DNA from: Chondromyces crocatus
Lineage (GTDB): Bacteria; Myxococcota_A; Polyangia; Polyangiales; Polyangiaceae
Direction: 5' to 3'
Assembly (NCBI RefSeq): GCF_001189295.1
Contig: NZ_CP012159.1
Span: forward strand, 7,991,001 to 8,055,000
DNA length: 64,000 nucleotides
The notes beneath the pieces are model-generated. The model ran no database searches, had not been told where the DNA came from, and saw nothing but the letters and a program-made list of their open reading frames with translations. Shown one piece after another: positions 53,180 to 62,600 of this stretch (within the stretch, counting starts at the first letter, position 1; each line of letters starts with the position of its first letter). Both the position numbers and the translations under genes were made by a program.

Positions 53180-53271
53180 CGATCCGCCGTTTCCCGCGGC
53201 ACCGATCCGCCGTCTCCAGCGGCACCGATCCGCCGTTTTCAGCAGCACCGATCCACCATTTTCGACAGTAC
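53180..53271. repeat. Four 23-bp tandem repeats upstream of ppa
   Basis: Units start at 53180, 53203, 53226 and 53249 with the core CGATCCGCCGTTTTC and AGCAGCAC-type ends; the fourth has drifted. They fill the divergent region between kamD and ppa, 75-165 bp before the ppa start. The 23-bp period is close to two helical turns. Confidence 0.8.
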
Positions 53272-53343
53272 GGAGAAGATTTGCCGCGGTGTGTCGTAGC
53301 TGTCTACCGAACTGCGTGGACCTCTCCTATCCTCCGCGGCGCA

Positions 53344-53886
53344 ATGACTCACCCCTTGCATGACATCCAGCTTCCGCAGCGCCGGGACGAATTCTTCCCT
53401 GTCGTCATCGAGATCTCGAAGGGCTCCAAGAGCAAGTACGAGCTCGACAAGAAGACCGGCCTGCTGATGCTCGACCGTGTTCTCTACTCGTCCGTTCATT
53501 ACCCCGCCAACTACGGCTTCATCCCCCAGACCCACGCCGGCGACGGCGACCCCCTCGACGTGCTCGTGCTCATGCAGGAGCCCGTCATCCCCCTGACCCT
53601 CGTCCGCGCGCGCGCCATCGGCGGCTTCTCCATGCGCGACGACAAGGGCGTCGACGACAAGATCATCGCCGTCGCCATCGACGACCCGTCCGTCTCCCAC
53701 TACCAGACCCACGACCAGCTCCCGCCGCACGTCTCGAAGGAGCTGATGCGCTTCTTCGCCGACTACAAGCAGCTCGAGAACAAGCTCTCCGAGGTCGACC
53801 GCATCTACGATCGCAACCGCGCCCTCGAAGTCATCGAGGAGTCCATCGCGACCTACCGCTCCATGAGCGGCTGGTCCAAGGGCTGA
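53344..53886 (+). CDS. ppa: Inorganic pyrophosphatase (family I)
   Basis: A protein of 180 residues. It hydrolyses PPi to phosphate, driving biosynthetic reactions. Family I hallmarks are FPVVIEISKGSKSKYELDKK with substrate-binding Lys residues, DRVLYSSVHYPANYGFIPQT, the metal-binding signature GDGDPLDVLVL (three Asp), the VRARAIGGFSMRDDKG segment and DDKIIAVAIDDPS. The start ATG 53344 yields a typical N-terminus. The length equals that of bacterial family I enzymes. It is separated from kamD by a region with tandem repeats. Confidence 0.97.
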   Translation: MTHPLHDIQLPQRRDEFFPVVIEISKGSKSKYELDKKTGLLMLDRVLYSSVHYPANYGFIPQTHAGDGDPLDVLVLMQEPVIPLTLVRARAIGGFSMRDDKGVDDKIIAVAIDDPSVSHYQTHDQLPPHVSKELMRFFADYKQLENKLSEVDRIYDRNRALEVIEESIATYRSMSGWSKG

Positions 53887-54028
53887 TCCGCACGCACGCG
53901 GCTCTCCGCGGCGCGCCTTCCCCCCGCGCGCCGCACGCTTCTCTTCCTCCCCCTCTCGCCAGCGCACCTCATGGTGCTCCATGCAGCCGGCGCGCCGACC
54001 GAGACCCCCCTCTCGTGTCGACGCCCTG

Positions 54029-54132
54029 CACGCTCATCCACACCGCCTGCGCGCCGCCCGACCGAACCCGCGCGCGTCGTCACGCTCATCCACACCGCCT
54101 GCGCGCCGCCCGAACGGATCCGCGCGCGCTGC
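54029..54132. repeat. Two 52-bp direct repeats between ppa and a lipoprotein gene
   Basis: Two head-to-tail copies begin with CACGCTCATCCACACCGCCT at 54029 and 54081 and differ mainly in their last third. The second copy ends at the stop of the minus-strand lipoprotein gene. They lie between convergent genes. Confidence 0.75.
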
Positions 54133-54722
54133 TACCGCTCGCGCTTGTACACGCAGTACGCGCTACCGACCTGCTCCGCTGGCCCCGACGTCTCCGGATC
54201 GATCACCATCTTGTCCGGGAACGGCGTCCCCTGGCTCGGCTTCGGTCCTTCGAGGCGGAAGATGATCTCGTTCCCCTGCACCACGTAGACACCTCGGCGC
54301 CCGACGATGCCCGACCACACGCACGTCACGCCTGGCGGACAGGGCGACACCAGATCGCTCGCCTCGAACCTCCCGCCCGCTTGCAGGTTCAGCACCCGCT
54401 CGTAAGCGCGCGGCCCGCACGAGGACGAGTGCCACGTCCCCACCAGCCCGCGCTCCGCTTCAGGCGCCTGGTTGTTCCCGTCGACCTGCGAAGGCAGCTC
54501 GTTCCGCGCGGGCGGCTGCCACCGCTTCACGCCTGCCTGAGGCGCCGTGGGCTCCCTGTCCACGTCCGCTGGTTGTGCCGCATTTTCGCTCCCCGGCGAC
54601 GCACCTTCGGGCGCTGCCTGCATCTCCGAAGGCTGCGCATCCGCCGGTCCCCCGGACTGGACGACGCACGCCGCCGGCGCACCGAGCAGCACCGCGACCA
54701 CGACCCCACGAAGAGCACCCAT
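54132..54722 (-). CDS. Lipoprotein of unknown function
   Basis: A protein of 196 residues. The ATG at 54722 gives VVVAVLLGAPAAC, a good lipobox. A linker of about 80 residues, rich in Pro/Ala/Glu/Gln, precedes a compact C-terminal domain (residues 100-196) with GTWHSSSCGPRAYERVLNL, GGRFEASDLVSPCPPGVTC, YVVQGNEIIFRLEG and SAYCVYKRER. The spaced Cys residues and beta pattern are like small lipocalin-type or DUF-type 'lipoprotein with a TWxS start' domains, but I do not recognise a family. It is convergent with ppa. Confidence 0.72.
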   Translation of the reverse strand: MGALRGVVVAVLLGAPAACVVQSGGPADAQPSEMQAAPEGASPGSENAAQPADVDREPTAPQAGVKRWQPPARNELPSQVDGNNQAPEAERGLVGTWHSSSCGPRAYERVLNLQAGGRFEASDLVSPCPPGVTCVWSGIVGRRGVYVVQGNEIIFRLEGPKPSQGTPFPDKMVIDPETSGPAEQVGSAYCVYKRER

Positions 54723-55426
54723 GTCATTCCAGGAGGATCGCCACATGCGTAGGTCCTCCCACAGCTCTCCCGCCTCGGCAACCGCCGCGAAGCCTCAGCC
54801 ATTCGCCCGCTGAGGCGAGAGCACGAGCCCGGCATGCCGTGCTCGACGAGCCTGAGAAGTCCGGCGCTCCCCGAGCGCGCGACGCCTCCGGAAACCCAGG
54901 ATCTCCGCGCCATTACGCGCAACCTTCAGCCGTACGACGCGAGCCTGAGCTCGTCCTTCCCGAGAAGCACTCCCCTGCCCTCGCGCAAGCCTGCTCCCGA
55001 CACGACCTGAGCACGCGCCCGTCACGACATGAGAGCGCATGCCACCAGAAGAAGTCGAGCCGTCACCCGAGACGAAGTGAAGGCCCCGCCTTCGATACGC
55101 ACTGCCCATCCGGCAAGGGCCTGATTTTCACTGCGGGCCGCTCCTCCAGCAGAGGCCTCGCAGCGAAGGCCTCGTTCCAGCGCAAGGGTTCGCCTTCGAG
55201 TCAGGGTTCGCTCCAGCGCAGCCGTCGCCTTCAAGGCACGAGGCTCGAACCTGATGACATCGAACCTGACGACATCAAGCCTGACGACATCAAGCCTGAC
55301 GACATCAAACCTGACGACATCAAACCTGACGACATCAAACCTGAAGTCACTGAGCCTGAAGTCACTGAGCCTGACGACATCGGGCATCGAGGCATCGCGA
55401 CCAGCGACCTTCGAGCGACGTGGCGC
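54723..55426. other. Repeat-bearing region without a clear gene
   Basis: About 700 bp between two minus-strand genes. Several frames are open because of high GC and the 15-bp tandem array (55246-55380). None has a convincing start or conserved domain. A translated PDDIK-type or SNLTT-type repeat peptide is possible but unsupported. Confidence 0.4.
55246..55380. repeat. Nine 15-bp tandem repeats
   Basis: Nine consecutive units follow the pattern CRARCCTGACGACAT, beginning CGAACCTGATGACAT at 55246. Units seven and eight carry GAAGTCAC instead of GACGACAT. The 15-bp period keeps every reading frame in phase: one frame gives PDDIK repeats, another gives SNLTT, which resembles the pentapeptide-repeat consensus. 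Which one, if any, is translated is not clear. Confidence 0.85.
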
Positions 55427-56677
55427 TCACGACGTCGCAGAAGACTGGGGCGACGCCATGTCCCCACGCCTCACGTCCATGTGCAGCACCGCGAACCCTT
55501 CTGGAACCGACGGCCGCACGCTGGGCGTCGCTCCTTCCACCAGCACCGTCACGGGTCTCTGCACCGCCCCACACGACGTCCCTGGCCTCTGCATCGCCCT
55601 GCACGATGTCACTGGTCGCTCCCGCACTACACCCGACGTCGCCAGCCTCTCCGGCGTAACGCACGATGTCACCAGCCGCTCCAGCGTGACGCACGACGTC
55701 GCCAGCCTCTCCGGCGCAACGCCTGGAACCTCCCCCCTCTCCGCTTCCATGCGTGACATCACTGGCTCGACTCGCTCCCCACGAGCCGCCTTGGAGTTCA
55801 GAAGCTCCACGCGCGATGGCCCGGGACTTCCAGGAGCAGGCGCCTCTCTCGGCGACACGCCCAAAGGCGCCCCGGAGTTCACCAGCTCCACGTGCGATGA
55901 CGCGGGACTTCCAGCGGAGTTCACCAGCGCCACGTGCGATGACGCGGGACTTCCAGGCGCGGGGACATCGCTCGACGACGTCGACGTCACTTCCTCCTCC
56001 GGGGACGGTGCCGGCACCTCTGGCGCCTTCTTCGCCTTCTTTCGCCGCCGTAGGTTCCGCAGGAAGAAGCGGTCCGCCATCCCTGGGCGCGCCTTGTAGT
56101 AGCTCCGGAGCTGCCCGTAGGCGCTGTCGAGCTGCTCGCGCACGGCCCGGCATGCGCTCTCCAGGTGCGCTTTCCGCAGCGCGATCGCGCCGAGCGACAT
56201 CTCGTCCGCCTGGAGCGCCGCCTTGAAGGCCGCCTCCATGGCATCCAGCGCCCCGGCCCGCGCCGCGACGGCCGGGTGCACGAGGAACCCCGAAAGCCGC
56301 GCCCTCAACCCGGGCAACACCCCGAGCTGCGCTGCCCCTTGCCGCTTGATCACCTTGCCGAACCCCTCCGGGAACACCGTCCGCCGCGCGTTCAGCGTGC
56401 CGTCCGCGCGATCGAGCTTCCCCAGCTCGCCATCGAGGTCGCGGATCCCGTTCTCCAGGTCGATCTCCGCCGCGTGGACCTCGGCGAGCGTCTGCTGCCG
56501 CGCATCCTCCGCATCCTCGACCGCGCGCTTGTCAGCGACCAGCGCGAGGTAGCACCCCTCGATCGCGACCCCGAGCGCCTCGTGGAACGCCGTCCGGCTC
56601 CTCCGACAGGCGCCGAGGTGATAGCTGGCCGCGTCGCGGTGCACCTTCGTCCCATCGTCGATTCGCAGCCGTTCCAC
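55427..56677 (-). CDS. Helical protein with repetitive C-terminal tail
   Basis: A protein of 416 residues from GTG 56677, preceded by GGGAGGG. The first 220 residues are helical and look coding: VAIEGCYLALVADKRAVEDA, TLAEVHAAEIDLENGIRDLD, AALDAMEAAFKAALQADEMS-type and LDSAYGQLRSYYKARPGMAD. Some resemble the DUF-type coiled coils of secreted-effector proteins. A basic patch (RNLRRRKKAKKAP) follows, then a Ser/Val/Pro/Gly tail in which short motifs recur (SPASSHVELVNSG, PERLATSCVT, RPVTSC). The tail may be low-complexity expansion or a frame kept open by high GC. No family was recognised. The opposite strand is also open over the tail but lacks a start signal. Confidence 0.55.
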   Translation of the reverse strand: MERLRIDDGTKVHRDAASYHLGACRRSRTAFHEALGVAIEGCYLALVADKRAVEDAEDARQQTLAEVHAAEIDLENGIRDLDGELGKLDRADGTLNARRTVFPEGFGKVIKRQGAAQLGVLPGLRARLSGFLVHPAVAARAGALDAMEAAFKAALQADEMSLGAIALRKAHLESACRAVREQLDSAYGQLRSYYKARPGMADRFFLRNLRRRKKAKKAPEVPAPSPEEEVTSTSSSDVPAPGSPASSHVALVNSAGSPASSHVELVNSGAPLGVSPREAPAPGSPGPSRVELLNSKAARGERVEPVMSRMEAERGEVPGVAPERLATSCVTLERLVTSCVTPERLATSGVVRERPVTSCRAMQRPGTSCGAVQRPVTVLVEGATPSVRPSVPEGFAVLHMDVRRGDMASPQSSATS

Positions 56678-57057
56678 GCATCCCTCCCTGGGTGGATTCC
56701 CGGGGGTCACGCCCCGGGTGACAGCCGTCCACGCGAGACAATCCGGCGACGGCGACGGTTAGACGGAAGGCGGCAGAACTTTACGCATGCCCCGCGAAAG
56801 AAAATTTGCAGGTGCGGTGAGGGCGGACGGGTCGGGGGGCGGGCGAGGGTGCGGAAGGGCGTCTGGAGGGGAGCGGGGATGAAAGCGTCGGTCCGCAGGA
56901 GGGCGAGGGTGGAGAAGAAGGAGGCGCGAGGGGGTGGGAGTTTGAGGGGGGAAGGTTGGAGGCGGGACGCCAAAGCGGGGTGGGCGGGCTTTGGGGGAGA
57001 TGGAGCGGGCGGCGGAGGAGCACGAGGGTCGGCGGGGAGGCCAAGCGGTCCGCTCAC

Positions 57058-57350
57058 CTGGACAGAGGGTGCCGATGGCTTGCTGGGTGCTCCGTCCAGT
57101 TGGACAGAGGGTGCCGATGGGTTGCTGGGCGCTCTGTCCAACTGGACAGAGGGCGCGGATGGCTTGCCGGGCGCTCCGTCCAACTGGACAGAGGACGCAG
57201 ACCGCTTGCTCGGCGCGCTGTCCAGGTGGACAGAGGGAGCAGACAGCTCGCGCGACGCCCTGTCCAACTGGACAGAGGGCGCGGCAGGCTTGCCGGACGC
57301 TCTGTCCAGCTGGACAGAAGTCACGGACGGCTTGTCTGATGCGCTGTCCC
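57058..57350. repeat. Seven 42-bp repeats each with a dyad TGTCCA-NN-TGGACA
   Basis: GGACAG recurs at 57060, 57102, 57144, 57186, 57228, 57270 and 57312, exactly 42 bp apart. From the second copy on each carries a 14-bp dyad (57093-57106, 57135-57148, 57177-57190, 57219-57232, 57261-57274, 57303-57316). The arms stay conserved while the two central bases vary (AC, GT, GG, GC). Forty-two bp equals four helical turns, so the dyads would lie on one face of the DNA. Confidence 0.85.
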
Positions 57351-57391
57351 TCCTCACGCGGCTCGGCAACACGCTGAACGAGGAAGGCCGG

Positions 57392-57463
57392 CAACACGCT
57401 GAGGGCAGCCAACACGCTGAGGGCAGCCAACACGCTGAGGGCAGCCAACACGCTAGGGGTGGG
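57392..57463. repeat. Four 18-bp tandem repeats
   Basis: CAACACGCTGAGGGCAGC occurs at 57392, 57410 and 57428, with a degenerate fourth unit at 57446. It directly follows the 42-bp array and precedes the MNT/HEPN genes by about 180 bp. Confidence 0.85.
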
Positions 57464-57639
57464 CAACGCGCCGGGGACCCGCTCCATCCGGAGGGAGGGG
57501 GCCATCTGCCAGCACGACGCGTCCCCCCTGGCTCCTCGTCCACCAACTCATGCATCGAATGTCAGCCGACAGCGTGCCGACATCCCCGAGTTCGCCAGTT
57601 CACGGGACGGTTCGCGCTCGGCCAGCTACCCTGCGCTTC

Positions 57640-58044
57640 ATGGCACATCCCGACCTCCTGCAACGGCTTCGCCAGACGCTGGCCGGTCGTGCGGACGTGC
57701 GGGTCGCCGTGCTGTTCGGCTCTGAAGCGCGGGGCACGGCCAGGCCAGACTCTGACGTGGATGTCGCCGTCGATGCCCCAGGTGTCGATCTCCTCGACCT
57801 GAGGGCGCAGCTCTCCTGTGCGCTGGACCGAGAGGTCGACGTCGTCGCACTGGAGGAAGCCTCCATCCCGCTCCACGAGGCCTTGATCCACGACGGCGTC
57901 GTGGTCCACGAAGGCTACCCCGGCGCTGGCGCGCTCTGGCGCTCACGAACGCTGGCGATGCTGGAGACCGATCGGCCCTGGTACGCGCGGATGCGGGACG
58001 CCTGGCTCACTCGCGTGAAGGAGAAAGGGTTCGCGCGTGGTTAA
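57640..58044 (+). CDS. mntA: Minimal nucleotidyltransferase antitoxin, MntA-like
   Basis: A protein of 134 residues. The signature GSEARGTARPDSDVDVAV is the GSX10DXD motif of minimal nucleotidyltransferases (pol-beta fold), where both Asp bind metal. The context VRVAVLFGSEARG and the DVVALEEASIPLHEALIHDG segment match the family. MntA-type antitoxins neutralise the adjacent HEPN toxin by adding AMP to it. The partner gene follows with an 8-bp overlap. Antitoxin action is inferred from the pair. Start ATG 57640 was chosen because upstream frames lack domain character. Confidence 0.88.
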   Translation: MAHPDLLQRLRQTLAGRADVRVAVLFGSEARGTARPDSDVDVAVDAPGVDLLDLRAQLSCALDREVDVVALEEASIPLHEALIHDGVVVHEGYPGAGALWRSRTLAMLETDRPWYARMRDAWLTRVKEKGFARG

Positions 58045-58468
58045 CCGAGATCTGGTCGCCGCAAAGCTCGCCGAGCTGGACGATCGCATCGCGCGCATCC
58101 GTGCGAAATGCCCGGCGACGTCCGCGTTGCTGAGCACGGATCGCGACGCCCTCGATCTGGTGAGCTTCAACCTGATGCTCGCCGTGCAGAGCTGCTCCGA
58201 CATCGCGAGTCACCTGATCGCCGACGAGGGCTGGCCTGCTGCCAACCACCTCGCCGCTTGCTTCAACCGGTTGCGTGACGAGGGCGTGCTCTCGGCGACC
58301 ACCGCCGCATCCCTCGGCCGCGCCGTGGGCCTTCGCAACGTGGTCGCGCACGGCGACTCGGGGATCAACCCAGCGATGGTCCATGCTGCTGCCACGCAAG
58401 GAGCACGTGATCTGGAAGCCTTCGCGCGCGAAGTCGCCGTCTGGCTCGCACAACGTCATTCCCCCTGA
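58037..58468 (+). CDS. hepT: HEPN-domain toxin, HepT-like (DUF86)
   Basis: A protein of 143 residues. GTG 58037 overlaps the mntA stop by 8 bp, with GAGAAAGGG upstream. The HEPN RX4-6H ribonuclease motif reads LRNVVAHGDS (Arg-Asn-x-x-x-His). Preceding helices (LDLVSFNLMLAVQSCSDIAS, WPAANHLAACFNRLRDEGVL) and length fit DUF86/HepT. Such toxins cleave RNA or tRNA when not AMP-modified by MntA. The pair is common in bacterial accessory regions and has been linked to phage defence and plasmid stability. No RNase activity can be proven from sequence. Confidence 0.9.
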   Translation: MVNRDLVAAKLAELDDRIARIRAKCPATSALLSTDRDALDLVSFNLMLAVQSCSDIASHLIADEGWPAANHLAACFNRLRDEGVLSATTAASLGRAVGLRNVVAHGDSGINPAMVHAAATQGARDLEAFAREVAVWLAQRHSP

Positions 58469-58538
58469 GCCCGACGCTCTGCCTGCCCCCCGCGCAGCGT
58501 CCAGATCACGCCAGCGCACGGCTCGCAATTACGAACTC

Positions 58539-59525
58539 ATGCGCGATTTCGCGTGCATGAATCCGCCATTCGACCGTCGCGATCACCTGGTCTTCTCGGC
58601 CCATCGTGGCTACCTCGATCCCATCCGCATGGGCCAACCGGACCTCTTCGCCAAGCGCACCTTCGCCGAGGAAACCGAGCGCATCACGCAGGGCGCCGTG
58701 ACCTGGGAAGACCCTCCCGAGATCCGGCTGGAGCGCGTGCAGAGCGACGGCTTCCTGGTCGTCCGCCGCGCACAACACCTCGCTTCCCTCGCAGCTCCTT
58801 GGCCCGCCGCGAGCGCACACGACGAGGTGATGGTCGAGGTGAAGATGCCCGGCGATCACCTCGCCATGTCGAGCGTGGAGCGCGCGCTGCTCCGCCGGCA
58901 AGCGCGGCAGGTGCAGCGTGTCGAGGAGCACGAGCCCGTGTGGCCAGGCGACGAGCCGCTCTGGGTGATCGCGCCGCACGTGCCGCAGTGGCTGGGGTCG
59001 GTGCGCTCTCCCGTCCGCTTCGCGCCGGGCTGCTACCGCATCGAGCCGCTCGGTCACTGGCTCGTGTGGATCGCTGCCAACGAGCTGCCGTTGCAGGAAG
59101 AACTCCTGCCTTTCCTCGTCGCCCGTTCCGGTCGGGCGCTGTCCGAGTTCATCCTGTGGGTGGCCGACCGGAGGCCGCTGGAGTGGGTCATCACCATGCT
59201 AGAATCAACGTCGATGCCGGCCCTCACCCGCGAAGAGCTGGAGCGCAAGTTCCCTCCGACCGACGATCCGGTCCGGCTGGAGAACCGCCGGCAGATCATC
59301 GGGCTGCTGCTCGCCATCACCCCGCAAGTGAAGCAAGAGCTGCTGGATGAAGGGCGGTTGACCGAGGCGCGCGCGGCGGTCCGCCGGGTGCTGTCGCGTC
59401 ACAAGCTGTCGCCGAGCCCTGAGGAAGAGGCGCAGATCGAGGCCTGCACTGACTTGCCCACGCTGGCGCGGTGGCTGGAGCAAGCGCTCACCGCGGCGAC
59501 CGTGGCCGAGGCACTCCGCACGTAG
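58539..59525 (+). CDS. Rpn-like/putative transposase-associated protein
   Basis: A protein of about 328 residues; the start ATG at 58539 (or 58557) lacks a strong ribosome-binding site. The N-terminal 200 residues include a nuclease-like pattern (HDEVMVEVKMPGDHLAMSSV), suggesting a PD-(D/E)XK-type core. The C-terminal 100 residues (REELERKFPPTDDPVRLENR, then EEEAQIEACTDLPTLARWLE) look like the tail common to Rpn/PDDEXK 'putative transposase' families in myxobacteria and cyanobacteria. The same tail recurs at 63012-63398. It lies 70 bp after hepT. Function is not established; recombination-promoting nuclease activity is known for Rpn relatives. Confidence 0.65.
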   Translation: MRDFACMNPPFDRRDHLVFSAHRGYLDPIRMGQPDLFAKRTFAEETERITQGAVTWEDPPEIRLERVQSDGFLVVRRAQHLASLAAPWPAASAHDEVMVEVKMPGDHLAMSSVERALLRRQARQVQRVEEHEPVWPGDEPLWVIAPHVPQWLGSVRSPVRFAPGCYRIEPLGHWLVWIAANELPLQEELLPFLVARSGRALSEFILWVADRRPLEWVITMLESTSMPALTREELERKFPPTDDPVRLENRRQIIGLLLAITPQVKQELLDEGRLTEARAAVRRVLSRHKLSPSPEEEAQIEACTDLPTLARWLEQALTAATVAEALRT

Positions 59526-59575
59526 GCAGAGCCGAGCGCGAGCGCCGACCTGACGCGACACGCATCGGCCGGGAG
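59214..59575 (+). repeat. Direct repeat copy 1 flanking the STAND gene
   Basis: This sequence, the C-terminal module of the Rpn-like gene and some downstream bases, recurs at 63012-63412 in the same orientation. Shared stretches include GCGAAGAGCTGGAGCG, CTGGAGAACCGCCG and GTGGCCGAGGCACTCCG. Confidence 0.8.
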
Positions 59576-59658
59576 ACGCAGACGAAGCCCGACCATGCCT
59601 GTCCACCGCATACGTCATCATCCGGTCGATGACGGTCCGGGAGCGAGCGGGCGACGCT

Positions 59659-62600
59659 TCAATTCAGCCCATGATGCTGCTGAATCTGCAGAATGATCTT
59701 GGCCTCTGGGAGCTGCATTCGTCTGGCAGCATCCAGCGCATCGGAGAGATGTTTGGCGGCAACGCGTCGATCGTCTTCCTGTCCGCGGGCAAGCAGCACC
59801 AAAGCGATCCTGGTCCGGCAGACGACGACGTCACGGGCGGCGCCCAACCGTTCGTACACGGGAAGCTCTTCCTCCTTCCGGATCCGCAGCGCCTCCTCCA
59901 GCTCTCCGCGCGCCTGCTGGATGTCCGCTATCTTTCCCTTCGTCACGGCGCTCGAACGCACGTCACCGAGCTTCTCGTACACCGGAAGCTGTTCCTCCTT
60001 CCGGATCCGCAGCGCCTCCTCCAGCTCTCCGCGCGCCTGCTGGATGTCCGCTATCTTTCCCTTCGTCACGGCGCTCGAACGCACGTCACCGAGCTTCTCG
60101 AACACCGGAAGCGCTTCCTCCTTCCGGATCCGCAGCGCCTCCTCCAGTTCTCCGCGCGCCTCCAGGATGTCCGCTATCTTTCCCTTCGTCACGGCGCGCG
60201 AACGCATGTCATCGAGCTTCTCGAACAAAGGAAGCATTTCCTCCTGCAGGATACGCAGCGCCTCCTTCAGCTCTCCGCGCGCCTCCAGGATGTCCGCTCG
60301 ACAGGAACGAGCGATGGCGACCTCTTTGTCATCGCCGCGCGCACGATCGATGCGCTCTTTCTCCGCCGCGACGTTCAGAGCCTTTTCCAGTTCGCCTCCT
60401 CGCATGGCGACATGGGCCAGTGTCCAGAGCAGGTTCGACCGCGCGTTGGCATCCTCGTGCGTATCGAGCGCGCGTGTAAGGAACGATTCCCAAGCATGCG
60501 ATTGACCAGCATGAATCGCGTACTCAGAGCCGGCACGTTCCACACGCACGACGTCCTCGGGCGACCTTTCGAGGACCTGCATCAGCCAGAAGGCCAGCGC
60601 TTCGTGCTCGGCGTGGACCTCTGGCCAGCGCTGCCCTTGGGGCGCTTGTTCCTTGGCGTGCGTTGGTTGAAGCCTTTCGATGAACCATTCGGTCATCCGG
60701 GACAGGACCTCACGCCCGTCGCTGTCTTCGCGCAGCCGTTCTGCAAGCAGCGGGTGAACGCGCCAGGCGTCGTCGTTCCTCTCTTCCCACGGCAAAGCCA
60801 TGAGCAGGGAGAGCTTGCGGGCAGCCGCGGTCAGTTGACTGAACGAGAGCCTGGAAAGGCCCGCTATCGTTGCCCCTAGCGCACGTCCGAAACCTGCGAC
60901 TGGCGCGTGACCCAGCGCGAAGAATCCGGCCATGAGTTCATCCGCATCCAGGCCGTCCCGCTCCAGGTGGCGTCGCAGCAAGCTCAACGACAGCTCGAAG
61001 GTTTTTCGCAGGTTCGCGCGCGGGTCGTCCCGAAGTCCCGGTGCCAGGTCCAATCGACGGCGACGCAGGTCCTCCAGGAACGTGTCAGGGGTGAAGTCCC
61101 CCTCGCGCAACGCGGAGGCAGCAAGGTGCAAGGCCAGCGGGAGGTGACCGAGTTCACCGGCAAGCGTTCGAAGGGCCTCTCGTTCCCGCGCATCACGTGG
61201 CGCACGCCCGAGCTCCTTCTCGAACAACTCGAGCGAGGACGCTGGCGTGAACGGCGTGATGTGGATGCCCGTCCAGCCGGGCTCACGCTCAAGTCCCTGG
61301 TAGCGGGCCGAGACGACGAGGGCCACGCCTGGCAACCTCCGGGCGAGCAACGCCACACCACGCGCCGCTGGCTCTGCGTCGACGTTCTCGATGTGAAGCA
61401 AGGTCCTGGGCTGGAGCAGCCGGTCCAGGAGGGGATCCGCTCCCCTCTGAACGCTTGCCGGTAGCTTCAGGCGGTCAGCGATCTGACCGCGGAGGGCTTG
61501 TGCCAGGGGGTCGGGAGAACGGTCTTCGTCGGGCTCCAACACCAGGCGAAGGATGCCGCCAGGAAACTGTGCCCCGTGCAGGTCGACGAAATGCTGGGCG
61601 AGGTAGGACTTGCCCGCGCCCGGCATCCCGTGGAGCGCACTGATGGCGGTGGGACGGGAGGGGCCAGCGGCCGGCAGAAGGGCGTCGCGCAGCGCCTGCA
61701 GCTCCGTGTCTCGTCCGACGAAGATGCCTGGTGAAGGACGGGTGGCAGGGGGAGGCGGCGTCGAGAGACCCGTCTCCCAGTCAAGAATGCCCGCCGGCGC
61801 AGCGCTGTAGAGGCTTGCGTCGTCGTGCCAGAAGCCTTTGTTTCGATCGGAGTAGCCGCGGAGCCGGACTCGGTAGCCCGTCGGGCGACCGGCATCGTCG
61901 AGGCGGATGTCGATCAGATGGCAGGCATTGGGCCATGTATTCGCCAGGTGGCCTTCGTAGAGGCAGCCGGCAGCGACCTGGCGCAGGCGTAGCTCCGGGC
62001 CGATCCAGGTCGCGAGGTCCTCGTGGTGCAGGTGGCCTCGGAGCAGGAGATCGACATGTTTGGCGAGCAGATCACGACAGGCGTCGCCATCGTGCAGATC
62101 GCTCAGGGGGTGGTGGACGAGCGCAAGGCGAAGGCCACCGAGATCCTGGCCGTCCGCTTGGGTCGACAGCAAAGCCACCTGATCCTCGGTGAGAAGCAGC
62201 TTCCCGCTGTCGGCGTCGTCGCCACAGAGCCAGGCCGAGTCCAGGCCGATGATGTGAACGTCGAAGGGGAGATCGCGCACACGCAGGGTCACCCGGTAGC
62301 CGACGTGCGGATGCAACGGCGCAGCGGGAAGCAGGGCTTCTCGCCCGAGGGCACGCAGCCAGGCACGGAAGGCTTCCCCACGGTCCAGAAGCTTGTTTCG
62401 GTCGGCCTGCTCGTAGCCCCGCGGCAGCGCGTTCCCCCGCAACCAGCGCGACCGCTCGATGGCTGAGGAGTTGAGGAGGACGTTGCGCAGCCGCTTCCAG
62501 ACGTCCTCGTTCTTCTTCCGCTGGATGTCATGATTGCCCGGCACTACGAAGAGTCGCTCCTTCGGGAGGTTCAGCCGTTCGAGCAGCGACTCCACGAGAT

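Larger units (their letters stand above)
56678..57639. other. Repeat-rich region without a clear gene
   Basis: About 960 bp upstream of the MNT/HEPN pair. It contains the 42-bp (57060-57350) and 18-bp (57392-57463) arrays. Open frames on both strands through the arrays give repetitive peptides, for example units of LSNWTEGADGLPGA on the plus strand; none has a good start. It may be regulatory DNA or a decayed repeat protein gene. Confidence 0.45.

Noticed and set aside
57058-57463. CRISPR-like appearance of the repeat arrays at 57 kb and 55 kb
   Set aside because: Units follow each other without unique spacers and no cas genes are near. They are ordinary tandem repeats.
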